Below, piece by piece: positions 1-8,207 of a DNA stretch of 64,000 nt. This DNA comes from Chitinophaga pendula (GTDB lineage Bacteria; Bacteroidota; Bacteroidia; Chitinophagales; Chitinophagaceae), in NCBI RefSeq assembly GCF_020386615.1, contig NZ_CP077769.1:5456001-5520000 (forward strand), read 5' to 3'. Position 1 is the first letter of the stretch; each line of letters opens with the position of its first letter. The position numbers and the translations under genes were made by a program. The notes under the pieces were generated by a model. That model had not been told where the DNA came from. It worked only from the letters and a program-made list of their open reading frames with translations, and made no database searches.

Positions 1-20
1 GGCAGCGTATTTGATAAGGA

Positions 21-32
21 GATGATATCATC
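21..32. promoter_or_regulatory. 12-bp perfect palindrome before the first gene
   Basis: GATGATATCATC is a perfect palindrome lying 15 bases upstream of the ATG at 47. Its position fits an operator or an mRNA hairpin near the ribosome-binding region. No regulator can be assigned and a short palindrome can arise by chance. Confidence 0.3.
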
Positions 33-46
33 AATCATACAGCCTT

Positions 47-1378
47 ATGAAACATGCATCTTTTTTCGTGTTGCTGGCCCTGTGTGCCGGGGTAGCTTGT
101 AACAGCCAAGGCCACAAGGATCCCGGTGAGGATAGTACTACTGTAGCGGCCGGCGGGCATAATGGTGTGGCGGATTCGTTACCGGCTCCTTATGCGACGA
201 AATCTGTCACTAACTTCAGTAAGGTGCTGGGATGGTCTGATGGCAAGACACCGAAGGCACCGGCGGGATTTACGGTCACTAAATATGCAGATGGTTTTCA
301 GAATCCGAGATGGATCTATGTGTTGCCCAACGGGGATGTACTGGTAGCAGAAGCGAACACTAAACGTAATCTTCCCAAAAAGATCAAGGAAGTAGTAACG
401 GGTAAGGCTCAATCCGGTAATATGCGGGAGAGTGCGGACCGTATTACGCTATTGCGGGATGCGAACAACGACGGGCAGCCGGAAGTGCGGGCTGTGTTCT
501 TGGAAAATCTTAACCAGCCATTGGGGATGTTGTTGTTAAAGGACCAATTTTATGTTGCCAATACAGACGGTATACTGGTGTTCCCTTATAAGGTGAATGC
601 GACACGTATTGATGGTAAAGGCCGACAGATACTGACATTGCCGGCAGGCGGCTATAATAATCACTGGACGCGTAATATCATTAGTAATAAGGACGGTAGC
701 CGGATCTTTGTGTCGGTAGGTTCGGGCAGTAATGTGGGTGAGCACGGTATGGAGAACGAGCTGAGGCGGGCGAATATACTGGAGATCAGCCCTGACGGCA
801 GCGGGGAGCGCATTTATGCTTCCGGACTACGTAACCCGGTGGGGATGGATTGGGCACCCGGCAGCCATGTATTGTGGACGGTGGTGAATGAGCGGGATGA
901 GTTAGGTGACGAGCTGGTACCAGATTACCTGACAGGTGTCAAGCCTAATGGTTTTTACGGGTGGCCTTATGCATATTTCGGGCAGCATGAAGACCCGCGG
1001 TTGAAAGGGCAGCGACCGGACCTGGTAGCCAAGACATTGGTACCTGATGTGCCTTTAGGATCTCATACCGCCTCTTTGGGGCTGGTATTTTACAACACTA
1101 CCATTTTCCCTTCCCGATATCAGAACGGCGCTTTTATAGGCCAGCACGGTTCCTGGAACCGGTCTGCGTTGAGCGGTTATAAGGTGGTATTCGTGCCTTT
1201 TGCGAATGGCCGGCCCTCGGGTGCGCCGGAGGATTTTCTGACCGGATTTATGGCTGAAGGTAGTAAGAGTGAGGTATATGGCCGGCCGGTAGGGCTGGCG
1301 GTAGCCAGGGACGGTGCTTTGCTGGTAGCGGATGATGCAGCCAATACGATATGGCGGGTATCTGCCAGCAAGCCATAG
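47..1378 (+). CDS. PQQ-dependent sugar (sorbosone-type) dehydrogenase, lipoprotein
   Basis: This 443-residue protein looks like a soluble-type PQQ-dependent sugar dehydrogenase of the L-sorbosone dehydrogenase group, which oxidises aldoses or related sugars using pyrroloquinoline quinone in a six-bladed propeller. The N-terminus has a lipoprotein signal with Cys18 as the likely acylated residue, so it is probably anchored in the envelope. Family landmarks are the PRWIYVLPNGDVLVAEA blade near residue 88, the NHWTRN...DGSRIFVSVGSGSN stretch near 205-230, the ASGLRNPVGMDWAPG segment near 260 and a C-terminal GRPVGLAVARDGALLVADD repeat. The TonB receptor starts 43 bases downstream on the same strand, suggesting co-transcription. 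The family is clear; the true substrate is not. Confidence 0.85.
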   Translation: MKHASFFVLLALCAGVACNSQGHKDPGEDSTTVAAGGHNGVADSLPAPYATKSVTNFSKVLGWSDGKTPKAPAGFTVTKYADGFQNPRWIYVLPNGDVLVAEANTKRNLPKKIKEVVTGKAQSGNMRESADRITLLRDANNDGQPEVRAVFLENLNQPLGMLLLKDQFYVANTDGILVFPYKVNATRIDGKGRQILTLPAGGYNNHWTRNIISNKDGSRIFVSVGSGSNVGEHGMENELRRANILEISPDGSGERIYASGLRNPVGMDWAPGSHVLWTVVNERDELGDELVPDYLTGVKPNGFYGWPYAYFGQHEDPRLKGQRPDLVAKTLVPDVPLGSHTASLGLVFYNTTIFPSRYQNGAFIGQHGSWNRSALSGYKVVFVPFANGRPSGAPEDFLTGFMAEGSKSEVYGRPVGLAVARDGALLVADDAANTIWRVSASKP

Positions 1379-1421
1379 CGGGGCCTAGGAAATAGTGGTG
1401 ATAATCCCTATTTTGTAGATC

Positions 1422-3479
1422 ATGAGGCATAAATTCTACATACTTCAGTTACTGCTATGTACCTATTCCCTTTCCATATCTGCACAGCAACGACCAGATA
1501 GCACGCGACAATTGCAGGAGATCGTCGTACAAGCTTATCCCGGCAATCACACGCTGTTAAGATTGCCCTCTTCAGCAGCGGTACTGAACAGTAACCAGAT
1601 AAAGTTACAATCGGTCGCTACTTTATTACCTGCTTTCAATACTATTCCCGGCGTGCGGATGGAAGAGCGTTCTCCCGGCAGTTACCGTTTATCCATCAGA
1701 GGTAGTTTATTACGTTCTCCTTTTGGTATCCGTAATGTGAAGGTGTATATGGATGAGATGCCTCTTACGGATGCCGGTGGTAATACTTATCTGAACCTGC
1801 TGGATGCGGGTAGTGTGCAAGGGATAGAGGTGTTGAAGGGGCCTGACGGCAGTTTGTTTGGCGCTAATTCGGGCGGTGTGGTGTTGCTGCATCCGATGGC
1901 GGGTGACAGCAGCCGGTTACAATTTGGATTGCAGGGAGGTTCCTATGGTGCTTTCCAGGAGCAGGTGAAATGGCAGCAAGGTTCGGGACCTTACCAGCTG
2001 CAGGTGTCGCAGGCTTATCAGCAGGCGGATGGATACCGGCAAAATACGCGTATGCGCCGTACATATTTGCAGACGGTGCAGCAATGGCAATATGCCGCGC
2101 ATCAGCGGCTTAAGCTGATGGCATTATACAGTGACCTGGGTTACCTGACACCCGGCGGGCTGACGGCGGTGCAGGCGGCCGCCAATCCGAAGGCGGCGCG
2201 GCCTGCTACTCCTACCCTACCCGGCGCTATACAGCAGCAGGCCGGCATTTACAACCGGACTTTCCAGGCGGGGCTGGTGCATGAAGCGGACATTACATCT
2301 TCGCTCAAACATGTTATCAGTGTAAGCGGCACTAACACTCACTTTGAGAATCCTTTCATTACCAATTATGAGGCGAGGGATGAGAATACGGCGGCGGTGC
2401 GTACTTATTTTGCGTTGCATGACCGTTATATTGGCCAGGGATCTTTACGATATAGTTGGTATGCCGGCCTGGAATGGCAGCGTACTTCTTCTGATATCAT
2501 CAATTACGGTAACCGAGGTGGCCGGCGAGATACGGTGCAGGCGGCGGATAAGCTGGTGGCCCAGCAGCATTTTTATTTTACGCGATTTACGTTGCAGCAG
2601 GACCGTTGGGTGTGGGAAGCTGCTGCCAGTCTGAATTACTTTAGTTATACTTTCCGGAATGCGCAGACGCCCCGTACGCGTCGTAGTTTTACGCCACAGC
2701 TGATGCCAAGAGTGGCCTTGTCATATTTGATCACACCTGGGCTAAGTGCCCGAGCGACGGTGAGCAGGGGCTACTCCCCTCCTGCTATTGCGGAGGTGCG
2801 GGCTTCTGATAATATCATCAACACGGCGCTGCAGGCGGAGAATGGTTGGAACTATGAGTTAGGTATACGGCGTAATGACCGGCGGCAGCGGTATTGGTTG
2901 GATGCCAGTGTGTTCCATTACCGTTTACGGGATGCGATCGTTCGGAACCTGCGGGCTGACGGGACGGAGTTTTTCCGTAATGCCGGCGGCATCAAACAGA
3001 CCGGGGTGGAGTTGCAAGGGATGTTATGGCTGGTGGCTCCGCAGCAAAAGGGGGTGGTACGAGGTTTACAGATGCACAGCAGTTATACTTTGAGTGATTT
3101 CAAATTTGACGATTATGTCAGTGCCGGCAAGAACTTTTCCGGCAAGCAGCTGACGGGAGTGCCCCGCCATACGGTGGTATCGAACCTGCTGTTGCAGTTG
3201 CCGTTACGTTTCTATGTATTTGCGCAGCATAACTTTACGGACCGGCTGCCCTTGGTAGATGACAATGCGGTGTATGCGAATGCTTATCACCTGGTGCAAG
3301 GTAAGATCGGATGGGAGACAGCTGTGGGGCATGCGGTCGGGCTGGCATTTTATGCCGGGGTAGATAACCTGTTGAACCAGCGTTATAGTTTGGGTAATGA
3401 CCTGAATGCTATCGGTGGGCGTTATTTTAATCCGGCGCCTGACCGGAATTATTATGCCGGGGTATCGCTTCGGTTATAG
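1422..3479 (+). CDS. TonB-dependent outer-membrane receptor (YncD/PqqU-like)
   Basis: This 685-residue outer-membrane receptor has a signal peptide ending near SISAQQ, a TonB-box-like LQEIVVQAY segment, a plug domain (about residues 45-155) and a 22-strand-type barrel ending in an aromatic-rich strand with terminal RL. It lacks the CarboxypepD extension and is much shorter than SusC proteins. The plug runs RLSIRGSLLRSPFGIRNVKV...EVLKGPDGSLFGANSGGV, which resembles the plug of E. coli YncD (PqqU), a PQQ importer. Placement 43 bases behind a PQQ-dependent dehydrogenase makes PQQ import a reasonable hypothesis. The receptor call is firm; the ligand is inferred from context. Confidence 0.85.
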   Translation: MRHKFYILQLLLCTYSLSISAQQRPDSTRQLQEIVVQAYPGNHTLLRLPSSAAVLNSNQIKLQSVATLLPAFNTIPGVRMEERSPGSYRLSIRGSLLRSPFGIRNVKVYMDEMPLTDAGGNTYLNLLDAGSVQGIEVLKGPDGSLFGANSGGVVLLHPMAGDSSRLQFGLQGGSYGAFQEQVKWQQGSGPYQLQVSQAYQQADGYRQNTRMRRTYLQTVQQWQYAAHQRLKLMALYSDLGYLTPGGLTAVQAAANPKAARPATPTLPGAIQQQAGIYNRTFQAGLVHEADITSSLKHVISVSGTNTHFENPFITNYEARDENTAAVRTYFALHDRYIGQGSLRYSWYAGLEWQRTSSDIINYGNRGGRRDTVQAADKLVAQQHFYFTRFTLQQDRWVWEAAASLNYFSYTFRNAQTPRTRRSFTPQLMPRVALSYLITPGLSARATVSRGYSPPAIAEVRASDNIINTALQAENGWNYELGIRRNDRRQRYWLDASVFHYRLRDAIVRNLRADGTEFFRNAGGIKQTGVELQGMLWLVAPQQKGVVRGLQMHSSYTLSDFKFDDYVSAGKNFSGKQLTGVPRHTVVSNLLLQLPLRFYVFAQHNFTDRLPLVDDNAVYANAYHLVQGKIGWETAVGHAVGLAFYAGVDNLLNQRYSLGNDLNAIGGRYFNPAPDRNYYAGVSLRL

Positions 3480-3500
3480 GAATGTTATAGGAGCGCTATA
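3474..3500. repeat. Copy 1 of a 27-bp dispersed intergenic element
   Basis: This stretch, which overlaps the receptor stop codon, matches 41854-41880 at 23 of 27 positions by eye. The shared core is TATAGGAATG followed by AG-GAG and GCTATA. Two copies in one window is suggestive rather than proof of a repeat family. Confidence 0.35.
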
Positions 3501-3602
3501 CCCTAATTAAGGGAGAGGTGGACGTGAGCATGTGAGATATTCATAATTAAGCAGTTACAATTATTTAATAAAAAGCATAATCGCTCCTGTGGAGGCAAAC
3601 GA

Positions 3603-3649
3603 AAGAACCGGTGTATCACCTTCATTATGAAGGCATTACACCGGTTCTT
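3603..3649. terminator. Two-tier hairpin between convergent genes
   Basis: A 13-bp perfect outer stem (3603-3615 with 3637-3649) encloses a second 6-bp stem CCTTCA/TGAAGG (3619-3624 with 3628-3633). It sits between the rightward receptor gene and leftward galK, so it can end transcription from both sides. T-runs on either side are modest. Confidence 0.7.
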
Positions 3650-3669
3650 GTATTTTAGTGTGTATTTAG

Positions 3670-4839
3670 CTATCCGACGAGGGCTTCTTGTTGAACGAGG
3701 CTGCAGCCATTTTCGATGCTGGTAACATATGCTTCGAGGGCGACATTGAATTGTTTGGCGTAGCCTTCTTTGGCTTTTTCGAGCAAGGCCGGTACGGCTT
3801 CTTTTTTGACGATGTTGATGGTACAGCCACCGAATCCGCCGCCCATCATGCGGGCGCCGTATACTGCCGGGTCGTCTTTAACGAGTTCGACGAGCCAGTT
3901 GAGTTCGGGGCAGCTTACGTTGTATAGTTTGTCGAGGCCTTCGTGGGTGGCGAACATTTTTTGGCCGAAGGCATCGAGGTTATCGTTGCGGAGGTCTTCG
4001 CAGGCATCGCGGAGGCGTTGTATTTCTTCTACTACGTAGCGGCAGCGGTTGTAAACGACCTGACTGTTAGGCTTAACGTAGGTATCGAGCATTTCCAGGG
4101 AAGCGTCGCGGAGGGTTTTTACTGCCGGGTGGTGGGGTTGTATCCAGGCGACCCCCTGTTCGCATTCTGCGCGGCGGGTGTTGTATTCTGAGGAGGCCAG
4201 GGAGTGCTTTACGCGGGTGTCGAGTAAAACGAGGCTGACATCGTCGAACCGGAAGGGGATGTATTCATATTCGAGGGAGCCGCAGTCCAGTTTTACCAAT
4301 TGGTTTTTCTTGCCGAACATGCTGGCGAATTGGTCCATGATGCCGCAGCGTACGCCTACGAATTCGTTTTCGGCGGCCTGGGCGTATTTCACGAGATCTA
4401 TTTTATCAATATCCAGCTGGAGCAGTTCGTTGAGGGCGAAAGCGGTGGCACATTCGAGCGCGGCCGAGGATGAGAGGCCAGCGCCCTGTGGTATGTTGCC
4501 ACCGAAGGTACATTCGAAGCCGGTAATGGCATGTCCGCGATTCTGCAGTTGCTGTACGACACCCAGGAGGTAGTCGGGCCAGTGTTTGCCGCTGGGGGTG
4601 AGATCGTTGGTATTCCCCTGGTAGTGGTCGTCGAGATCGAGGGCGTGGAGGATGATCTGGTTGTCATCTCTTTGGACGATGGAGAGGTATACTGCTTTGT
4701 CGATGGCGGCAGGCAATACGAATCCATTGTTATAGTCAGTATGTTCGCCGATCAGGTTGATACGGCCAGCAGCTTTTACGGTGAGGGGTAAGCGATCAAA
4801 GTATGCTTTGCTCAGCGTATTAAATGTTGTTAAGTCCAC
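3670..4839 (-). CDS. galK: Galactokinase
   Basis: This is a 389-residue cytoplasmic GHMP kinase that phosphorylates galactose at C1 in the Leloir pathway. It has the galactokinase signature GRINLIGEHTDY at residues 25-36, the ATP-binding motif PQGAGLSSSAALE at about 117-129, the probable catalytic Asp169 in CGIMDQFAS, and the third GHMP motif MMGGGFGGCTI near 340. Length is normal for bacterial GalK. The start codon is GTG; no in-frame ATG lies just upstream and the distance to the signature is right. A LacI-family gene lies directly upstream on the same strand and a LacI-type operator is in the gap, so galK is probably controlled by that regulator. No galT or galE is in the window. Confidence 0.96.
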   Translation of the reverse strand: MDLTTFNTLSKAYFDRLPLTVKAAGRINLIGEHTDYNNGFVLPAAIDKAVYLSIVQRDDNQIILHALDLDDHYQGNTNDLTPSGKHWPDYLLGVVQQLQNRGHAITGFECTFGGNIPQGAGLSSSAALECATAFALNELLQLDIDKIDLVKYAQAAENEFVGVRCGIMDQFASMFGKKNQLVKLDCGSLEYEYIPFRFDDVSLVLLDTRVKHSLASSEYNTRRAECEQGVAWIQPHHPAVKTLRDASLEMLDTYVKPNSQVVYNRCRYVVEEIQRLRDACEDLRNDNLDAFGQKMFATHEGLDKLYNVSCPELNWLVELVKDDPAVYGARMMGGGFGGCTINIVKKEAVPALLEKAKEGYAKQFNVALEAYVTSIENGCSLVQQEALVG

Positions 4840-4928
4840 GTAATATGCTTTAAATGTGCGGGTAAACGGAATAACTTTTCAGGGGTGCTCACAACGCGGA
4901 TGATGAGATCGCTGAAATGCAATCCAGT

Positions 4929-4948
4929 AGTAAATGTAATCGTTTACT
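4929..4948. promoter_or_regulatory. LacI-family operator upstream of galK
   Basis: The arms AGTAAA (4929-4934) and TTTACT (4943-4948) form an inverted repeat. The inner 14-mer TGTAATCGTTTACT (4935-4948) matches the classic LacI/CcpA-type palindrome TGTAAACGTTTACA at 12 of 14 positions, with the central CG kept. It lies about 90 bases upstream of the galK start, in the gap between galK and the LacI-family gene. The natural reader is the adjacent regulator. Confidence 0.7.
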
Positions 4949-5041
4949 TTAAATAATCAAAGCCTGGTTCCAGATAAGTGACGAATGAGGTCAAATATGC
5001 GGTTAAGGCCTGTGCTTGGCGTGGATGGGCGGGTGATGGGG

Positions 5042-6070
5042 TTATTTGCGGCGGGCGGAGGAATGCCGGAAGACGGGCAGGGCGTCGAGGACGACGCGGG
5101 TTCGGGTCTGTACGGGTGTTTTGCCCTGGGTGTTGATCAGTTGGTAGAGGAGTTTGAAGGCTTCTTTTCCCATGAGGACGGTTTGCTGGTCGACGGATGA
5201 CAAGCTGGGGGTGATATGTTCGTCGAAGGCTTCGTTGGCGAATCCCATTACGCCGAACTGGCCGGGGATGTTGATATCTTTTTCCTTGAGTTCTTTGATG
5301 GCTCCCAGTGCGGTGAAGTCTTCTACTGCGAAGACGGCATCGGGGGGATTGGGGATGCTGAGGAGGTGGCGGATTGCCTGACGGCCTGCTTCGATGGATA
5401 CGTTGCCATGATAGATCAGTTCATCCCGGATGGGCAGGTTGTTGGCTTTGAGGGCGGCTTTATACCCTTCGAGGCGGTCTTTGAATATTTTAAGATGTTG
5501 TTGTCCGGCGATGTGGGCGATGCGGGTGTATCCCTGTTCGATGAGGTGGGTGGTGGCGGTGAAGGCGCCTTTGAAGTCGTCTACTACGACGGACGGGATG
5601 TTGAGGTTATCGTTGGCACGATCGAAGAATACGAGTGGTATTCCTTCTTCTTTGATGGAGAGGAAGTGATCGAAGTCGGATGTTTCTTTGGCGATGGAGG
5701 CTAGGATGCCATCTACGCGGGTGCTTTTAAAGGTTTCGATACCTTTTTTTTCGAATTCGGTCAGCTCGTTGGATTGGTAGATGAGGACACTGTATCCATG
5801 TTGGTTGGCGATGGATTCGATGCCATGTACGACGGACCCGAAGAAGTTGATCTCTGCGCTTGGGATGAGGACACCGATGATATTGGTGCGGCCGGAGCGG
5901 AGGGAATAGGCGATCCTGTCGCGTTGGTAGTTGAGCCTTTCGGCGGTATCGAGTACGAGTTTGCGGGTTTCTTCGCTGATACCTTTGCGGTTATTGAGTG
6001 CCCGGGAGATAGTAGCGCCGGTGAGGTTCAGTTCGCGGGCCAGATCAGCTATTGTGGTTTTTTTTGTCAA
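5042..6070 (-). CDS. LacI-family transcriptional regulator
   Basis: This 342-residue regulator has an N-terminal LacI helix-turn-helix (TIADLARELNLTGATISRALN, residues 6-26) and a type I periplasmic-binding-protein-like sensor domain (about 60-335) with the usual NIIGVLIPSAEINFFGSVVHGIE opening. It starts at a TTG codon; the helix-turn-helix begins at residue 6, so the start cannot be far off and there is no nearby ATG. It lies upstream of galK on the same strand and is divergent from the COG4299 membrane gene at 6183. A palindromic operator between it and galK suggests sugar-responsive repression. The inducer cannot be told from sequence. Confidence 0.92.
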   Translation of the reverse strand: MTKKTTIADLARELNLTGATISRALNNRKGISEETRKLVLDTAERLNYQRDRIAYSLRSGRTNIIGVLIPSAEINFFGSVVHGIESIANQHGYSVLIYQSNELTEFEKKGIETFKSTRVDGILASIAKETSDFDHFLSIKEEGIPLVFFDRANDNLNIPSVVVDDFKGAFTATTHLIEQGYTRIAHIAGQQHLKIFKDRLEGYKAALKANNLPIRDELIYHGNVSIEAGRQAIRHLLSIPNPPDAVFAVEDFTALGAIKELKEKDINIPGQFGVMGFANEAFDEHITPSLSSVDQQTVLMGKEAFKLLYQLINTQGKTPVQTRTRVVLDALPVFRHSSARRK

Positions 6071-6182
6071 GGGAGACCGTTGTTTAGACTAAAAATATAA
6101 AAGATATCATAAAAGGGGAAGGCAAATAAATAAACGGTAATGCTTAATTTAACGTCCTCATCAACCAAAATACTCCACATCA

Positions 6183-7307
6183 ATGACACAAAATACCGCT
6201 CGATTCCTACCGCTGGATGTGTTCCGTGGTATGACCGTTTGTTTTATGATCATCGTTAATACACCTGGTACGGACCAGGTATTCGGGCCGTTGCGGCATG
6301 CGCACTGGCATGGGTTTACGCCTACGGACCTGGTATTTCCATCTTTTCTTTTTGCTGTCGGCAATGCGATGAGTTTCAGCATGCGTAAGTTTGAGACGTT
6401 GCCGCACGCGACGGTTGTCGGAAAGGTGTTGAAGCGGACGGCATTGATCTTCCTATTAGGATTCCTGATGTACTGGCTTCCCTTTTTCCGGCCGGCGGCA
6501 GGTGGAGGGTTGGAGCTGATCCCTATCGGGGAGACCCGGATACTGGGTGTATTGCAACGTATAGCGCTGTGTTACGGGTTGGCATCATTGCTGATCCATT
6601 TTCTTCCACGGAAGGGAGTGATCAGTGCTGCTGTGGTGTTACTACTCGGCTATTGGGCGGTACTATGGTTTTTCGGTACCCCCGGTGAGCAATATACTAT
6701 CCAGGGGAATGCGGGTCTTGCCCTGGATAAACTGATCATGGGGGATGCGCATCTGTATAAGGGTGAGGGATTTCCTTTTGACCCGGAGGGTATACTCAGT
6801 ACCTTCCCTGCCATTGTGAATGTGATCGCGGGTTATTATGCTGGATTATATATACAGCAGCGGGGTAAGACCTTATCCGGTTTGTATCCGATGCTGATCG
6901 CCGGTATTGTGTTGGTTGCGCTGGCTTATACCTGGGATCTCTCTTTCCCCATCAACAAAAAACTATGGACCAGTTCTTATGTATTGCTGACAGTGGGGCT
7001 AGACCTGCTGATCCTGTCGGTGTTAATTTACATCATTGACATCCAGCATTCTCAAGGCTGGACGGGGTTCTTCACTGTATTCGGCAAGAATCCTCTGTTC
7101 TTATATCTTTTATCGGAGGTACTTGCTATTTTCCTCTATACCTTTAGCACTGGTACCGTCAGCTGGTATGAGTGGATCAATACGCATATTTTCCAGCCAC
7201 CGGCGCCCGGCAAGGTAGGCTCTTTACTTTTTGCGCTTACGTACATGTTGTTATGCTGGGTGGTAGGTAAATGGCTGGATGCAAAACGTATATATGTGCG
7301 GGTGTAG
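6183..7307 (+). CDS. COG4299/DUF5009 membrane acyltransferase (NagX-like)
   Basis: This 374-residue protein has about ten hydrophobic helices and belongs to the heparan-alpha-glucosaminide N-acetyltransferase-like family (COG4299, DUF5009, NagX in other bacteria). The N-terminal hallmark is RFLPLDVFRGMTVCFMI at residues 7-23, followed by HAHWHGFTPTDLVFPSFLF, whose His residues match the conserved family region. Known relatives move acetyl groups across a membrane to glucosamine-type sugars. The SDR gene follows 30 bases downstream and may be co-transcribed. The promoter region is shared with the divergent LacI-family gene. Substrate is not known. Confidence 0.85.
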   Translation: MTQNTARFLPLDVFRGMTVCFMIIVNTPGTDQVFGPLRHAHWHGFTPTDLVFPSFLFAVGNAMSFSMRKFETLPHATVVGKVLKRTALIFLLGFLMYWLPFFRPAAGGGLELIPIGETRILGVLQRIALCYGLASLLIHFLPRKGVISAAVVLLLGYWAVLWFFGTPGEQYTIQGNAGLALDKLIMGDAHLYKGEGFPFDPEGILSTFPAIVNVIAGYYAGLYIQQRGKTLSGLYPMLIAGIVLVALAYTWDLSFPINKKLWTSSYVLLTVGLDLLILSVLIYIIDIQHSQGWTGFFTVFGKNPLFLYLLSEVLAIFLYTFSTGTVSWYEWINTHIFQPPAPGKVGSLLFALTYMLLCWVVGKWLDAKRIYVRV

Positions 7308-7337
7308 GCGGGCCATTCACCATTAAAAACAGATCAT

Positions 7338-8123
7338 ATGGAGCTTTCATTAAAGGGCAGGACAGCGTTGGTATGCGGCAGTACGCAAGGGATAGGGTTG
7401 GCAACAGCCATCGAGCTGTCGTTGCTGGGTGCGTCGTGTATATTGCTGGCGAGGAATGAGGAGCGATTGCAAGCGGCCATACAACAGCTGGACATATCGC
7501 GGGGGCAGCAGCACGGGTATTATGTAGCGGACTTCAGTAAGGAGGCGGAGGTAGCGCGGGTGAGCCAGGAGATCGCTGGTACAGGCACGGTACATGTCCT
7601 TATCAACAATACGGGAGGGCCTGCGGGCGGCGCTATTAAAGATGCTACGACGGAAGCTTTTGCCGCTGCTTTCCAGCAACACCTGCTCTGCAATCATTTG
7701 CTGACACGAGCGATGGTACCTGGGATGAGAGAGGCGTGCTATGGGCGTATTATCAATATTATCTCTACTTCTGTCAAGGCCCCTATTCCGGGGTTGGGTG
7801 TATCGAATACTACGCGTTGGGCGGTAGCCTCCTGGGCTAAGACGCTGGCTGGGGAGCTGGCGCCCTATGGTATCACGGTCAACAATGTATTGCCTGGTAA
7901 TACGGATACTACGCGGCTTCGGTCGTTGATCAGCAGTACGGCTAAACAGCGGCAGGTAACGGAGGAAGTGGTGACGCAGGAGCGGCTGGCGGAGATACCG
8001 ATGGGGCGGTTTGGCACGGCGGGGGAGATAGCTGCTATGGCAGCTTTCCTGGCGACACCGGCGGCGGCTTATATCACCGGCACGAGTACTGCGGTAGATG
8101 GTGGTAAAACCCCTGTGATGTAG
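7338..8123 (+). CDS. Atypical short-chain dehydrogenase/reductase
   Basis: This 261-residue protein has a Rossmann fold of the SDR family, with the cofactor motif CGSTQGIGLA near residues 12-21 and the NNTGG motif near 93. The usual Ser is present (IISTS near 140), but the catalytic YxxxK appears as SNTTR: the Tyr position holds Ser and the Lys position holds Arg. The following WAKTLAGELAPYGITVNNVLPG is normal for SDRs, so the alignment is anchored. The protein is probably not a conventional alcohol/ketone SDR, or it uses different catalytic residues. I recall a subgroup of bacterial SDRs with the same replacement pattern. It is downstream of the COG4299 gene. Confidence 0.85.
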   Translation: MELSLKGRTALVCGSTQGIGLATAIELSLLGASCILLARNEERLQAAIQQLDISRGQQHGYYVADFSKEAEVARVSQEIAGTGTVHVLINNTGGPAGGAIKDATTEAFAAAFQQHLLCNHLLTRAMVPGMREACYGRIINIISTSVKAPIPGLGVSNTTRWAVASWAKTLAGELAPYGITVNNVLPGNTDTTRLRSLISSTAKQRQVTEEVVTQERLAEIPMGRFGTAGEIAAMAAFLATPAAAYITGTSTAVDGGKTPVM

Positions 8124-8149
8124 TTGTAGTAGACTTTATGTTTATATAG

Positions 8150-8183
8150 AAAAAGGCTGTCGGAATGCTCCGACAGCCTTTTT
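8150..8183. terminator. Bidirectional intrinsic terminator
   Basis: The stem AGGCTGTCGGA / TCCGACAGCCT with loop ATGC is flanked by A-rich sequence on the left and a T-run on the right. It separates the rightward SDR from the leftward SusD gene and can stop both. Confidence 0.9.
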
Positions 8184-8207
8184 ATTATCTACCTGTTTAT
8201 CTTTCTT

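Noticed and set aside
5216..5704. 162-residue plus-strand frame
   Set aside because: It is antisense within the LacI-family gene and is rich in Gly/Phe/Glu from codon-biased shadow reading.
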